Source: Pelobates cultripes (lineage: Eukaryota; Chordata; Amphibia; Anura; Pelobatidae). Taken from it: a stretch of 64,000 nucleotides of DNA. Positions 11,896 through 23,670 of the stretch are shown here, one piece after another. The number at the start of each line of letters is the position of its first letter. Position 1 is the first letter of the stretch. Where the stretch lies: assembly GCA_933207985.1 (NCBI GenBank), contig OW240914.1, forward strand, positions 283,116,705 to 283,180,704, written 5' to 3'. The notes below the pieces were generated by a model. The model did no database searches and was not told where the DNA came from. It was given only the letters and a program-made list of their open reading frames with translations. The position numbers and the translations under genes were made by a program.

Positions 11896-13937
11896 CAAAG
11901 AGTATGTTTCATTGTAATACATAATGAAATAAAAATAGAAAAAAATATATGTATAGCGCCATACTGGTAAGAACTTTACATTTTTATTAAAATCACATAT
12001 ATTGAGCTCATACAAGGGTATTGTACAGACCAAACAATATGTGCAAATAACGATGCTGGCGCCTGTAGAACTTCCAGGATATGCTCTGATCCATAGCCAC
12101 TTGTGGGCACATAGCAACTTCTGCACATACGGTTTGACCTGTATTCTATCCTATATATTGTGTCCCTGTTTTAATATTTGTCTTTTAATGGACTTTTTTG
12201 GATGAAGGAGTAAAGAAGAGGACTGTATTCGAATGATTTTGATATGTAAGGATGATGTTGAGGGTGCATGATGGGAGAGGGGTTACTCTACAAAGAGAGA
12301 ATTTTCATTTACAACTTGGAGTCGCACTAGATTTCAGGATGCAGAGGCAGACACACCCATTAGGCCCATCTCCATCCCTCCAAAACCCAAACCATTTGTG
12401 GATAAATATGATATTGGCAAGAGAAATATCACAAAACGTCAAGATTATGGTTTGTTAACTAATATGATGTGTCGCTTTCAGTAGACCGCATTTACATACA
12501 TATGCTATATGCATAGACCCTCCAAAAGTGAGGTCATCCATTGACTGTATATGAGGCTACGCAGATGTGCATGACTAATGTACAGAAATTCCACATTAAG
12601 ACTACAAAGAGCATATGACTGACCACTAGTTAAAAATAAAAAAATACATTAAAAAAAATCCCCTATGCAGCAAGTTCATCTCTGCTGGTCTACTCTATCA
12701 AACAAAAGGCAGGAACTAAATTCTATTAAACTGGTAGCACTCTGAAATAGATTATCCTTTGTTAAAGAGACAGGACTGTTAATGTGACAGAAGATAGTTA
12801 CTGGGAAAATTTCAGGCAATACTAGAAAAAAAAAATGAAGTTGAAAAGTGTACATTAACCCTGTGACTGCAACACTGCTAAGAATAGAAAATAAATATAA
12901 ACACCAACATATGCCTACTTCACAAGGATGTTTGTAACATGCAGAAAACATGAGAGATGTGTGGACATAGCAAAGTAACAGCAGTACATTTGTATCCAAT
13001 ACAGACTAAAAGCTACATTGTCAGCTCTGCTGGGAATACCACTTGCCAAGTCAGACCCAGCTCCAGTCTGCAATTACCATGATTACCTCTGATGCACATT
13101 GGCAAGCACACCCAGTTCTAATTCAATATCCCATGTCCTCTCTAACCCCTAACCCAAAGCAACTGCAGAGCCATAACTAACCCCAACAAAGAAAATGTCT
13201 ATTCAGTAACCCTTTCAGTGCAAGGGATGCCACAACCAATAGAGATACTTTTAGCACTGGAAGGGTCAACTCCTTTAACATAAGACAGTATGGGCAACTA
13301 AAATATCTGGCTTTAATATTTTATTTATTTATTCATTTTTGCAAAAGACATTTAGAAGTCAGCATAGGTAGGAAACTGCAATTGTTCTGTTATATGACAT
13401 ATTTCCTGCATTTAATAATAAAACCAAATCGTATCCTCATCTAGAGTGAAATGCTATACAGTAATTTCCATACCAACCCTGTTTTGGTTTCTAGGCAGGA
13501 AACTATTGTGATTCCCACTCACATCCTGACTATAAGAAGTTAGATTGCTAGAATGTCCATTGCTGATGTTCTATTAACAGAGCCATGAACCACCCAAATC
13601 CTGCCATCCAATTCACACCCTGGGTCTCCCTGCACACCCCTCATTCCAACACATTGCCATTTGAAGTTGATACATTGTCACTGCAGGGAGTGGGAGCTGT
13701 AAAGGCAGAGAGGGAATGAACCTACCGCCCCCCTCTCCCCATATGCTTATCCTGGCAGATAACACCAGACCACCCCAGAACATCTTTCCCATAAAGTAGA
13801 TAACTTTCACTAAGGACCCTAGGGATCATGCATCATGCAGGGCTTCCCTGAATACCATGCTCTCCCGCAGGGTGCATTTTTCATAAGCATTTCTAATTAA
13901 AGGGACAGGATGATCTGTGTCCTCTAAGTGCACTCAC
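11896..13937. other. Non-repetitive intronic DNA next to exon 1
   Basis: Apart from short A runs and TTTA-rich tracts (about 13317-13340), I see no repeat signature and no further exon. Being proximal intron 1 and rather free of insertions, it is a plausible place for regulatory elements, but no specific site can be supported. Confidence 0.3.
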
Positions 13938-14009
13938 ATAATGTTTATTGGGGTTGCGTCGTTTCTGTACGTCCTGCACACAGACTTGCACGATGCTTCT
14001 CCTAGGCAT
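13938..14009 (-). CDS. sh3pxd2b: SH3PXD2B (Tks4) first coding exon
   Basis: On the minus strand, ATG at 14009 opens 24 codons beginning MPRRSIVQVCVQDVQKRR and ending PNKHY, followed at once by GTGAGTG, a consensus splice donor (13937-13931). The reading frame ends in phase 0. From knowledge of the family, human SH3PXD2B starts MPPRRSIVEV... and continues DVQKRRVPNKHY just before the VYII of the PX domain; the paralogue SH3PXD2A starts quite differently, so 2B is the better match. The protein is a podosome/invadopodium scaffold: an N-terminal PX domain binding phosphoinositides, then four SH3 domains, and it is a Src substrate that organises actin-rich matrix-degrading structures. Start context GAGCCATGC has a purine at -3. 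Only this exon is in the window; the rest lies beyond the left edge. The match is by recall, not by search. Confidence 0.85.
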
Positions 14010-14330
14010 GGCTCAGCTTAGAAGCCTTCTCTCCAGCTTAAAACAAAAAAAGCAGGTCACAGCTTTGGCTTTCTTACTAGGTGGTCCAGATCTTTCCAAC
14101 ATCCAGCTGCTGGGTGACAGAACCTTGAAACTAATGTTACAGGATGCCAGGAAGGGGGGATGAGCAGAAGTCACCCTGTAATGCACACAGCCTATCTGCC
14201 CAACTACCTTCTTTTCTTGTCCTTGTCTTTTCTTCCCCACTTTCTGTGTAGCTCTATACTTATCCCTCCCATTAAAGTATGGTGGGCTGGCCTTCTTTTA
14301 AAGGGGCAGTGACACTCCAGAGACAATGCA
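14010..14330 (-). promoter_or_regulatory. sh3pxd2b: Upstream/5'-UTR region of the sh3pxd2b ATG exon
   Basis: Upstream of the ATG (higher coordinates) the minus strand runs through ctgctttttttgttttaag (ending near 14035), which could be a splice acceptor for a non-coding upstream exon or simply 5' UTR. The region is not CpG-rich, which is unusual for a broadly expressed gene's promoter. A distal CpG island at 49.7-50.1 kb might supply a spliced leader. No TATA box is clear. Confidence 0.4.
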
Positions 14331-15505
14331 CAGAGCTTTGCCTGCTGTAAGAGAACTGTAGGATCAGAATTGTATCAATGTGTTGCAAATATGTGTCACA
14401 AGTCTGAGGAGTCAGATTGCTTCAGGGCGGTGACAAACATCCTTTGGAATTCCAGCTGTGTCCAGGAAACACAGCAGGCAAACTGATGGCTGGGCATGAT
14501 GGGATCAGCAATCCACAACATCTGTATGTGTCATCCTGCAGCTCTAGTCATTGCAGCTAAGCTTACAATATATTAAATATTTCGCATGCGTCAATAAAGG
14601 GTTTTACTAAACAGTAACCAGTCATTCATTTTGCAGGGCAGCACATGAAAAGTCAGGAACAGGGAGGGGGACACGAATCCACAACCCCACCTTCCACCCC
14701 TTAAAAATCTAGTGTATCTTTGAAAATGATGGGCATCTCTGTTTAGGAAACATAAGAAAAACCAAACATGTCATGTCAGAGTTGTTTTCCCATTCGACTA
14801 ATAGACTCCCTTGTAATAATATAGTATTTTGCCTGGAGAAAATTGTATGGTTTAATGTATGCTCCCTAAGAGGGGGATGGGATTATTTGGAAAGGCTGTC
14901 CCCAGGCAGGTTATTTGGAGATTCTTCCTTGAATTGAGCTGCCCAGTCACTTTGGTGTGTGTCTTCACTTGGCATGAGGGCTTGCATGATAGGCACCTAG
15001 GGGTGAGAGGGGAAGGCAAATACCTAACCTAAGAGATCCTTACTGAAAACACTACTTCCTCTGGGTCTCTGCTATGATCCAGAGTGCAAAATGGTGGTCT
15101 GTGGAATACCCACAGGTACACCATAGATGACCTTGCACAATGAATTGATGGCTGGTAGAAATTGGCAAGGTAGAGGAAGCAGAAGCTTTGTAAAACTTTT
15201 GGAGATATGTATAAAAATTAGAGTGTTTTAAAAAGTATTTCAAAGTACTAAAAGTGGGGTAGTCACCATAGAAACCAGTAAAAACAGCAGACATACTCGA
15301 TTGAGGACTCCACGCCCATGTTTGCGCCACTTTTCAGAACAGACACTTTTTATTCATAACCCCCTGTCTTTTGCAATATTTACTTGGCATGTGCCTAGTC
15401 GCCTCTGCGGCATATGCTTAACCCAACAACACAATCTGCAAAAAGTCACTGACACCATTTATTTTTGATAAAAAAAAATGATCACAGCTTTTATTGATAA
15501 TAAGA
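14331..15505. other. Intergenic/upstream DNA, nothing recognised
   Basis: Mixed-composition DNA without repeat termini, exons or RNA genes that I can support. Confidence 0.35.
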
Positions 15506-15513
15506 TTAACCCC

Positions 15514-16027
15514 TTAAAGGGAAACTCTAGTGCCAGGGAAACAATCCGTTTTCCTGGCACTGCAGGTTCCCTCTCCCTCCCATCCCCCAATCCCCGGTTG
15601 CTGAAGGGGTGAAAACTCCTTCAGTAACTTACCTGAGGCAGCGACGATGTCCCTCGTCGCTGCTCCTCCCTCCGCACTGCTCCTCCTTCTGACGGCGTCG
15701 CGCCGCGCATGTGCATTAGCGCTCCCCATAGGAAAGCATTGAAAATGCATTTCAATGCATTCCTATGGGGAAATGAGCGATGCTGGAGGTCCTCACACAG
15801 CGTCCAGCGACGCTCTAGCACAGGTTTCCTGTGCTAGGAACCAGGAAGTGCCCTCTAGTGGCTGTCTAGTAGACAGCCACTAGAGGTGGAGTTAATCCTG
15901 CAAGGTAATTATTGCAGTTTATAAAAAACTGCAATAATTACACTTGCAGGGTTAAGAGTAGTGGGAGTTGGCACCCAGACCACTCCAATGGGCAGAAGTG
16001 GTCTGGGTGCCTGGAGTGTCCCTTTAA
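15514..16027. mobile_element. T2-type MITE nested in the CCCCTTAAGGAC element
   Basis: Bounded by TTAA, with termini TTAAAGGGAAACTCTAG and CTGGAGTGTCCCTTTAA; 514 bp including both TTAAs. Internal hairpins: gtgccagggaaac...gttttcctggcac near the left end, and cacccagaccact...agtggtctgggtg near the right. The GC-rich centre resembles the copies at 26.9 and 32.2 kb (ccactagaggtgga, gcaataattac). Confidence 0.8.
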
Positions 16028-16136
16028 GGATGGCGTGCGTGCTATGCTGTCCTTGGGGACCTGGCTCTAAAAGCTGGCCAGCGGCATCCTGGCAATTTAC
16101 TTTCTCCTCGGCGATCACGATGGGGGGGACTTACCT

Positions 16137-16505
16137 GCTGCCGATCCGGCCCTCCTGGGCCATGTGACCGTGAGGTCTTTGCGAGGACTTCACGATCACA
16201 TGGAAGGAATAGCCTTCCATAGCTGTGCCAGCAAGGGGAGTGCCTGGAATGACAGGTAGCCCACTGCTGCTGATCTGGCCCTCCTGGGCCATGTGACCGT
16301 GAGGTCTTTGCGAGGACTTCACGATCACATGGAAGGAATAGCCTTCCATAGCTGTGCCAACAAGGGGAGTGCCTGGAATGACAGGTAGCCCCCTGCTGCC
16401 GATCTGGCCCTCCTTTGCGAGGACTTCATGATCACATGGAAAGAATAGCCTTCCATAGCTGTGCCATCAAGGGTAGTGCCTGGAATGACAGGTAGCCCCC
16501 CTGCT
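16137..16505. repeat. Tandem repeat, 129-bp unit, about 3 copies
   Basis: Units starting gatc(c/t)ggccctcct recur at 16143, 16272 and 16401, an exact 129-bp spacing. Each carries catgtgaccgtgaggtc, cttcacgatcacatgg and ggagtgcctggaatgacag. The third copy has a deletion after ccctcct. It sits inside the CCCCTTAAGGAC-ended element. Confidence 0.85.
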
Positions 16506-16546
16506 GCTTGTAAAAAGTTAAATAAAGGTTAAAAATGGTTTATAAT

Positions 16547-16547
<1 letters not shown>

Positions 16548-16582
<35 letters not shown>
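16548..16582. repeat. (AT)n microsatellite
   Basis: Alternating TA run of about 30 bp. AT-rich, partly palindromic sequence continues to 16770. Confidence 0.85.
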
Positions 16583-16585
<3 letters not shown>

Positions 16586-16810
16586 CTAAGTATATATACA
16601 CACTTTTACATACACAGTCACTGTTAAAGTGTATTTTAATATTAATATATATATAATTATATATAAAAATTAATATCAAAATACACATAGTATGATATTA
16701 ATTAAATATATAACTATAATTTTGTATATATATATATAATATAAAATATATAAAAATGAAAAAAAATAAAATATATGTGTGTTTCATTTCGTTCTAACTG
16801 TATTTTGATA

Positions 16811-17537
16811 TTATTATTATTATTATTATGATATTTATAGAGCGCCGTCAAATTCCGCAGCGCTTTACAATGGGTGGACGAACAGACATGTAGTTGTAAC
16901 CACACAAGTTGGACACACAAGAACAGAGGGGTTGAGGGCCCTCCTCAATGAGCTTACATGCTAGAGGGAGTGGGGTAAAATGACACAAAAAGGTAAGGAT
17001 AGTATTAGACTAATGACAGTTACAGAAGAGGAATCAGTCAGAAGCTATTAACAGTTTAATGGAGAAGTGGGTTTTTAACGATTTTTTGACGGAGTGGAGA
17101 CTGGGTGAGCATCTAACGGAGGAGGGAAGCGAGTTCCACAGGAACGGTGCAGCCCTCGAGAAATCTTGAAGGCGAGCATCAGAGGTGGGAGTACGGACAG
17201 AAGATAGACGTAAGTCTTCAGCAGATCGTAAGGGCCTAGACGGGACATACTTGTGTATAAGGGAGGATAGATAGGTGGGAGCAGCATTATGAAGAGATTT
17301 GAAAGCAAGAACCAGAATTTTAAATTGAGCTCTATATTTTAAGCCAATGTAGGGATTGACAGAAGGGTGAGGCATGGGAGGTGCGTGCGGACAGGAAGAT
17401 GAGCCTTGCCGCCGCATTCATTTTGGACTGTAACGGCGCTAGTTGGGAGCACGTAAAACCACTGAGAAGCGGATTACAGTAGTCAAGGCGAGAAAGGACA
17501 GTGGAGTGGACCAACACCTTAGTCAAGTAGGGGCGTA
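16811..17537 (-). pseudogene. LINE reverse-transcriptase C-terminal relic (L2/CR1-like)
   Basis: On the minus strand, two overlapping frames carry LINE RT C-terminal hallmarks. The upstream part (17332-17537) has SRLDYCNPLLSG, LQSKMNAAARLI and LHWLKI. The downstream part (17034-17417, another frame) has RAQFKILVLAFKSLHNAAP, LRSAEDLRL, FSRAAPFLWNSLP and KKSLKTHF. A frameshift separates them in 17332-17417. The 3' UTR ends in agcgctttgtaaa-type sequence and an (ATA)n tail (16811-16829). It is 5'-truncated at about 17537. L2/CR1 grouping is by motif recall. Confidence 0.8.
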
Positions 17538-17564
17538 TATAGATATCAAAATACACTTAGAATG

Positions 17565-17565
<1 letters not shown>

Positions 17566-17631
<66 letters not shown>

Positions 17632-17700
17632 AATAAAAATTATTTTAAAAAATTATATATATACACACATAATATATATATATATATATGTAATATATAT
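17566..17700. repeat. AT/AC compound microsatellite
   Basis: Runs of (AT)n with an (AC)n block at about 17596-17610, then more AT. It flanks the perfect hairpin that follows. Confidence 0.85.
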
Positions 17701-17706
17701 ATATAT

Positions 17707-17805
17707 TACAATGTTAAACAAAAATCTGCACACCAGTCAAGCCATAAGACTTGGTTTTCAAGTCTTATGGCTTGACTGGTGTGCAGATTTTTGTTTAACA
17801 TTGTA
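17707..17805. repeat. Perfect 46-bp inverted repeat, 7-nt loop
   Basis: The arm 17707-17752 (tacaatgttaaacaaaaatc...ccataagactt) is exactly reverse-complementary to 17760-17805, with loop ggttttc. AT microsatellite lies to the left and unrelated sequence to the right. No A+T degeneration is seen in the arms, which suggests a recent origin or conversion between arms. Confidence 0.95.
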
Positions 17806-17875
17806 TTAATTATCCACAGACTTCAGGTGGAAGGGGTTTTCAATCACAATTTCTCCCCACCATAACCTATTTGTA

Positions 17876-17878
<3 letters not shown>

Positions 17879-17936
<58 letters not shown>
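17879..17936. repeat. (AT)n(AC)n microsatellite
   Basis: About 44 bp of alternating TA followed by acacacacac. Confidence 0.9.
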
Positions 17937-17938
<2 letters not shown>

Positions 17939-18831
17939 TTTATTTATTTAAATCCAACATATATATTTATGTAATATTTTTACATAATTAAGTCGTTTTA
18001 TTAATTACAATTTGCGGGACCTGCCTGATAACCCAGGCAGAAAGTCCAGAGAATGTAATTTGCTAGCACTATATTTAACCCTGTAAATTTCCAAGACACC
18101 ATAAAACCTGTACATAGGGGGTACTGTTTTACTCGGGAGACTTCGATGAACAGAAATATTAGTGTTTCAAAACAGTAAAATGCATTACAACGATGATATC
18201 ATCAGTGAAAGTGAAGTTTTTTGCATTTTTCACACACAAAAGGCACTTACACTGCCGATATAAGTGTTGTGATACATTTTACAGTTTTGAAACACTAATA
18301 TTTGTGTTCATCGAAATCTCCTGAGTATAACAGTACCCCTCATGTACAGGTTTTATGGTGTTTTCAAAAGTTACAAAGTCATGGGCTACCATTCGGTCTC
18401 AAAGGCAATGTAACCAATCTGGCGAATTTCAATGTGAAAAAACTGAAAAATGTAACATGCTATATTTGACCCTGTAACTTCCCAAAACACCATAAAACCT
18501 GTGCATAGGGGGTACTGTTTTACACGTGAGACATTGCTGATTATAAATATGTGTATTTTATTGCAGTTAAAGCTAACAGTGTGCTCATGCAGAACTAAAA
18601 AAAAATATTTTTTCTTAATTTCTCAATTTGTTTTATATTTTATTCATATTAAATTAAGTTTCATAGCTTAATATTTGATGTCAAACAAATATTTCTCCTG
18701 AATAAAATGATATATAATTAGTGTGGGTGCACTTAATATGAAAGAGGTGACTAACGGTTGAACAGACCGTTTTGTTTACGTTTTAATTTTAATCAAAACG
18801 TATACATTTGGCTCAGTCCTTAAGGGGTTAA

Positions 18832-19650
18832 CAAGTAAAAATTAGGTCATTGTCAACACAATACCAACATTGACGTATAAATCCACCATCCTGCCTTTAT
18901 ACAATTATAACCCCCAGACAATGACCCAACCCTATATAAACAATAAATCCCAACAACATTATAACACAATATATTTAACATTGAGCACATAACCATTGCC
19001 ACCAAGGGCATCCATTTTCACAGTTCCACAATTGTAGGGGTATACCGAGATACCCCTACACACCCAGGTTCTGAGCTACCAACGAGATCGAACCTACCAA
19101 ACCAGTCCAGACGCCTACCTATTTTCCCTGAACTAAACATTTTACCCCATATCAATCCGACCCACCGCCCAACTTTTCTCTCCACTCCCTGCTGCCATGA
19201 CCAAACGAGCGAAAAAACCAAAGGGAGGGAGGGTGGGACAACAATAGGTAAGTGCAGAGTATGTTAAAATGTCGCTAAATCTAAAATGGCCCCTTTATAT
19301 ATGCCCTGTAAGCTCCTCCCACAATGCAACTTTAAAACAATCCAACACACTGTCACTCTATGCCTGTCTCCGAGCAATGTAACTTAGCTACGCTGGTACA
19401 TGGGCTACAATAAGAATCTACTATGTACATAGCCCATGCGTTATCTTAAGTACATTTAAAAAAAAATCTTATTCAACACCAAAAGTCCTGCTGCAGTCTT
19501 GTAGCACAAGAAACTTGTTGCCTGGTGCCATTATTTGCCAAATACAAACATTCAAAATATATCAGGATTCCTGGTCTTCAAATATAACCCATTTTATTGC
19601 ATTATTTCTAAAAGTGACTATGATGTATATGTTTTAAATGAATTTCCAAT

Positions 19651-19713
<63 letters not shown>

Positions 19714-20792
19714 TTTTTTTCTGAAGATTGTGTCTCTGTAAGAAACGCAGAAGAGAATGCACAGTATTACTATTTTTTTTTTCCAGCAGCACATGATTTC
19801 TGCATGCTTCAGATCAGCATTTTCCAAGCAGTAGTGAAAAATGATGGTGAATTTGGCAACTCCAAAACCATCCTATTCCTGCTGGATTCTCTAATAGAAG
19901 TAAATACACTGCTAAAGTACCCTCCATGTAGGCCTATTCATCCCTCTTTAGCTTCTCCCAACAGTACAGCAATTTACTCTGGTTTTGAACACAAAATAAG
20001 TAGAATTAAAGTAACCTACAGCAAAAAGTGTTGTTTTATGCTTCCCAGAAGCCTCTTAAGGGAGCAGGGTACTCTCATAAGAGATTCTCCTATTTCAGCA
20101 TCTTTAATGTGTTGGAAGCTTTTAGAAATGTACTCATTAGCTAAGGAACACATCTAACAGAAGGACACATCTGACATTTGCACAAAAACAAATATTTAAC
20201 TGTTTCACTTCCAGAAGTGTGCATAATAGCACTTTAAGTGATTAAAACAACATATTATATGTGAAATCGCAAAGTAGAGCTCACTCTCTGCTGAATGTCA
20301 CTCATACCATTAACGTATGAGTGACAGAGAAGTTCCTAACTCATTGCATGTCAATGTGACTGCTTGATATGAGTACCTTTTACAAAGATTATCCAGGGCA
20401 CATGGCGCCCCCTACTTGTTGACTCCGGAGTTACTCTTTCTTCAGTAATCTGATGAATTTTTTAAAAATTTAGACAATAATTAGGCTAAATAGCCTTTAG
20501 CATCTCCCAGTAACATTAAACAATGAAGATAAAACTTTTTTAACTGCTGACCTAGATCGTTTCCAGTAACATGAAAGCTTTGCAAAATGTGCTTATTTAC
20601 CAATGTAGGTAACAGGGTTGGGTTCATAACTAAGATGCCCTTGAGGTAAAACATTCTCAGACACACCTCAGCCACCTCTTCATTAATACACTAAGGAACA
20701 CGTTAGGCTAGAGTTGGCTGATTCTATTTATGTATGCACTATATAGAGAATGCCTTAAATAAAATATGTACAAATATAATACATTGAAACTA
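18832..20792. other. Intergenic DNA with an (AT)n run; no gene recognised
   Basis: Contains a 58-bp (AT)n tract at 19654-19711. A palindromic pair, acatgggctacaataag / ctatgtacatagcccatg, lies at 19398-19438. An open stretch at 19804-20157 has no recognisable domain or splice context and is not called a gene. Confidence 0.4.
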
Positions 20793-20930
20793 CAATTATT
20801 TATATAGCACCAACATATTCCGCAGCAATGTACAATAGGACAAGATTTAATACTAGCAAAAAAAATGTATGACATCAAGGAATAGTAGGTGAAAAGAACC
20901 TTGGCCAAACAAGCTTGTAATCTAATGCAG
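20793..20930 (-). mobile_element. 5'-truncated LINE 3' end
   Basis: Plus strand atttatatagcaccaacatattccgcagcaatgtacaat..., the same LINE 3' terminus as at 11.8, 16.8 and 50.3 kb and in the same (minus) orientation. Confidence 0.55.
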
Positions 20931-21307
20931 TGGTTTCCAAACCACTTATTTCTAAAATAAAAAACCTTAGACATAAGTGGGTAATCCCTAAATCCTGGAC
21001 TGGTAGGCGTGTCTTGGGGACAGGTTTGTAAACCATTGATTAAGGATTAAAATAAAATAATCGTATAAAAAGTCTCTCGATTTGCATCTTTTGACAAAAA
21101 TCACAAGTTTTGAAATCATCACAAGTAAACAGAATAACGATTTTTTTATATGAAGAAAATAAAACAAACAGAACAAAACTGCCTCTTTATCCACGCCCCC
21201 TCACTACAGAAAAATACTTTCTTATCAAATGTATGCCCACAGCTAGGCTACTGACAACAGTACTGATTGATCTGAACTACAAAACAACCTGCATTAACCC
21301 CTTTAGG

Positions 21308-22945
21308 TTAACCCCTTAACCCCATTAAGGACTCTATATGTCTGTTCAGGCGTAATTCACCTCTTTCATATTAAATGCACCCACACTTATTATATATCAT
21401 TTTGTTCATGAGAAATAGGACTTTCATTTAATTTCAACTTAATTTAATATGAATAAAATGTAAATGTGAAAACTTAAATTATTTTTTTTTTAATTTTAAT
21501 TCTGTGAATGTCATTATACTGTTACTGCAATAAAATACACATATTTGTATTCAGTGAAGTCTCACAAGTACAAAAACACCCACCAAGTACAGGTTTTATA
21601 GTGTTCTGGAAAGTTACAGGGTCAAATTTAGCACATTAAATTTTTTAGTTTATACACATTGAAATTTGCCAGACATGTTATGTTGCCTTTGAGACCATAT
21701 GGTAGCCCAGGAATGAGAATTACCCCCATGATAGCTTGCCATTTGCAAAATACTCAGCGAAGTCTCCTGAGTATAACAGTACCCCCCATGTACAGGTTTT
21801 TTTTTTTTTTTTAAGTAACAGTCAAATATAAGGCTTGAATTTCCTTTTTTCCCCCCACATTAAAATTTGTTTAATTGGTTGGTTATGTTGCATTTGAGAC
21901 TGTATGGTAGCCCAGAAATGAGAATTACCCCCATGTTAACATACCATTTGCAAAAGTAGACAACCCAAGGTATTGAAAATGGGGTATGTCCAGTCTTTTT
22001 TAGTAGTCACTTAGTCACAAACACTGGCCAAAATTAGCATTCTAATTGTATGTGTGTGAAAAATGCAAAAAACTGATTTGAACGCTAATTTTGGCCAGTG
22101 TTTGTGACTAAGTGGTTACTAAAAAAGACTGATCATACCCAATTTGCAATACCTTGAGTTGTCTACTTTTGCAAATGGTATGCCATCATGGGGGTAAATC
22201 TCATTCCTGGGCTACCATACAGTCCCAAAGGCAACATAACCAATCTGGCAAATTTTTATGTGAAAAAATGGAAATGCAAGCCTTATATTACACTGTAACT
22301 TTCAAAAACACTATAAAACCTGTACATGGGATACTGTTATACTCAAGAGACTTCACAGAACACAAATATTAGTGTTTCCAAACATTACAACTTATCACAA
22401 CATTTAAAACAGTACCCCCCTATGTACAGGTTTTATGGTGTCTAGGGTTAAATATAGGGGTTACAGGGTTAAATATAGGGCTTGTGAACCATATTCTCTG
22501 TACTTTCTGCCTGAATTGTCAGGTAAGTCCCTCAAAAGTAAAAAAGTAGTAATTAATGAAATGACTTAATCATGTAAAAATATTATGTATATATATATAT
22601 ATATTTAATATAAATATGTATGTATATATATATTTATTTTTTAATATATTATTTTTATTTATATATAGATATCTATTTATATATAGATATATATAGATAT
22701 TTATAACATCATTCTAAATGTATTTTGATTTAAATATATATGTATATTAATAACAAAATACAGTTACAGCGAAAGTATAAAGGTATATCATTTTTATTTT
22801 TTATTTTATTATTTATTTTACCAGGCATCCCCCCGGATCGCGGCCGCCGACGTGGGATCAACGGGGACGTTCTATGCCACCCTCCGGCATTTAGGACCGC
22901 CCAAAAAAGGATGGCTTAGAATGCTCGCTGTCCTTAAGGGGTTAA
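21308..22945. mobile_element. CCCCTTAAGGAC-ended DNA element, foldback
   Basis: The left end reads TTAACCCCTTAACCCCATTAAGGAC; the right end reads GTCCTTAAGGGGTTAA. The interior folds back: blocks such as ggccagtgtttgtgactaag and its complement lie on either side of about 22050, and caggttttatggtg-type blocks occur in both orientations. This makes a long inverted-repeat MITE. It shares blocks with 17.99-18.55 kb and 58.2-58.6 kb. No transposase ORF. Confidence 0.7.
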
Positions 22946-23170
22946 AAGGGGAGGACACCCAGGGAGTGTATAGTAAGGATATCACTACCTATTTGTAGTT
23001 TCTCTGACTGTCTGTAGCCAGGATGGGAATTAAAAACAGCTCATTCAGTGCTGTTGTGTTCATTCCTTTGATAAAGAAGTTTTTATGGCATGGGTGGGCA
23101 TGACTAAGGAGGCAGGTTTATGGAGAAGCACTCTGCAAAACATTTATTGGTGCCCAGAGTGTCCCTTTAA
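22942..23170. mobile_element. Short T2-like MITE
   Basis: It starts at the same TTAA that ends the previous element (TTAAAAGGGGAGGACACCCAG) and ends with GCCCAGAGTGTCCCTTTAA. 229 bp. The middle is unique-looking and worn. Confidence 0.55.
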
Positions 23171-23655
23171 GAATAATAGAGGTTATTGTAAACAAAGGGC
23201 TATATGCGTGCAGCAAGAGTTTCTGATAGTTGTAGTTCAATTGCTAGGCTTCACTGTAGAAAATGAGCTCTCGGAAGCATAAGGTATGTCAAAGCATTAC
23301 ACAGTGATATTCTTGGAGCAAAATGGCTTTTTAAAAATACTATTTACCACATAAATAAATAACCACAATAATAAAAAACCCATCAAAAACTCCTGTATAG
23401 GTGATCATTCATAAGACTAAACTCCAACTGATTGTTTAAAAAATTTTTATGAATTGAATCTTCATTAAATTTATGAGTACCACAGACAAGAGCAAAACAT
23501 ATATTGTACTGATGAAATGAAATTCTGATATCTATGTATAGAATATACAGAAGAAAGAGGGAATAAGACCTTATATAGAAAGCTCTGAAACTGGAAGGAT
23601 ATAGGGGTTCACCAGAAACCTATAGAAACAGTTTACATAAAATGTATTGTACTAT
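23171..23655. other. No gene or repeat recognised
   Basis: AT-rich intergenic DNA between the T2-like MITE and the L1-like insertion. Confidence 0.35.
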
Positions 23656-23670
23656 AAAGATAGCAACAGG

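Larger units (their letters stand above)
1..13937 (-). other. sh3pxd2b: sh3pxd2b intron 1 (partial)
   Basis: Everything to the left of the sh3pxd2b exon donor at 13937/13938 is downstream of that exon on the minus strand, so it is read as intron 1. I searched for the next PX-domain exon (VYII...RRYSKFFDLQ on the minus strand) and did not find it, so the intron probably runs off the left edge. Bases 1-2600 show no gene and no repeat I can name. Bases 2600-2900 resemble worn T2-type MITE pieces. The intron also holds the LTR, T2 and LINE fragments listed separately. The interpretation is inference from the exon. Confidence 0.7.
15506..18831. mobile_element. CCCCTTAAGGAC-ended DNA element with nested insertions
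   Basis: The left end reads TTAACCCC, then a T2 MITE inserted at the internal TTAA, then (TTAA)GGATGGCGTGCG; the right end reads CAGTCCTTAAGGGGTTAA. Removing the T2 restores a CCCCTTAAGGA terminus flanked by TTAA, symmetrical with the right end. TTAA flanks plus a CCCC terminus would fit a piggyBac-like non-autonomous element, but no transposase is present and the class is inference. Inside are a 129-bp tandem repeat, AT-rich microsatellites, a LINE and a perfect hairpin. Confidence 0.6.

Noticed and set aside
13948..14163. 71-codon plus-strand frame over the sh3pxd2b exon
   Set aside because: Antisense shadow of the recognised minus-strand exon.
19804..20157. 117-codon plus-strand frame
   Set aside because: No recognisable domain, no splice consensus and AT-rich surroundings; probably chance.
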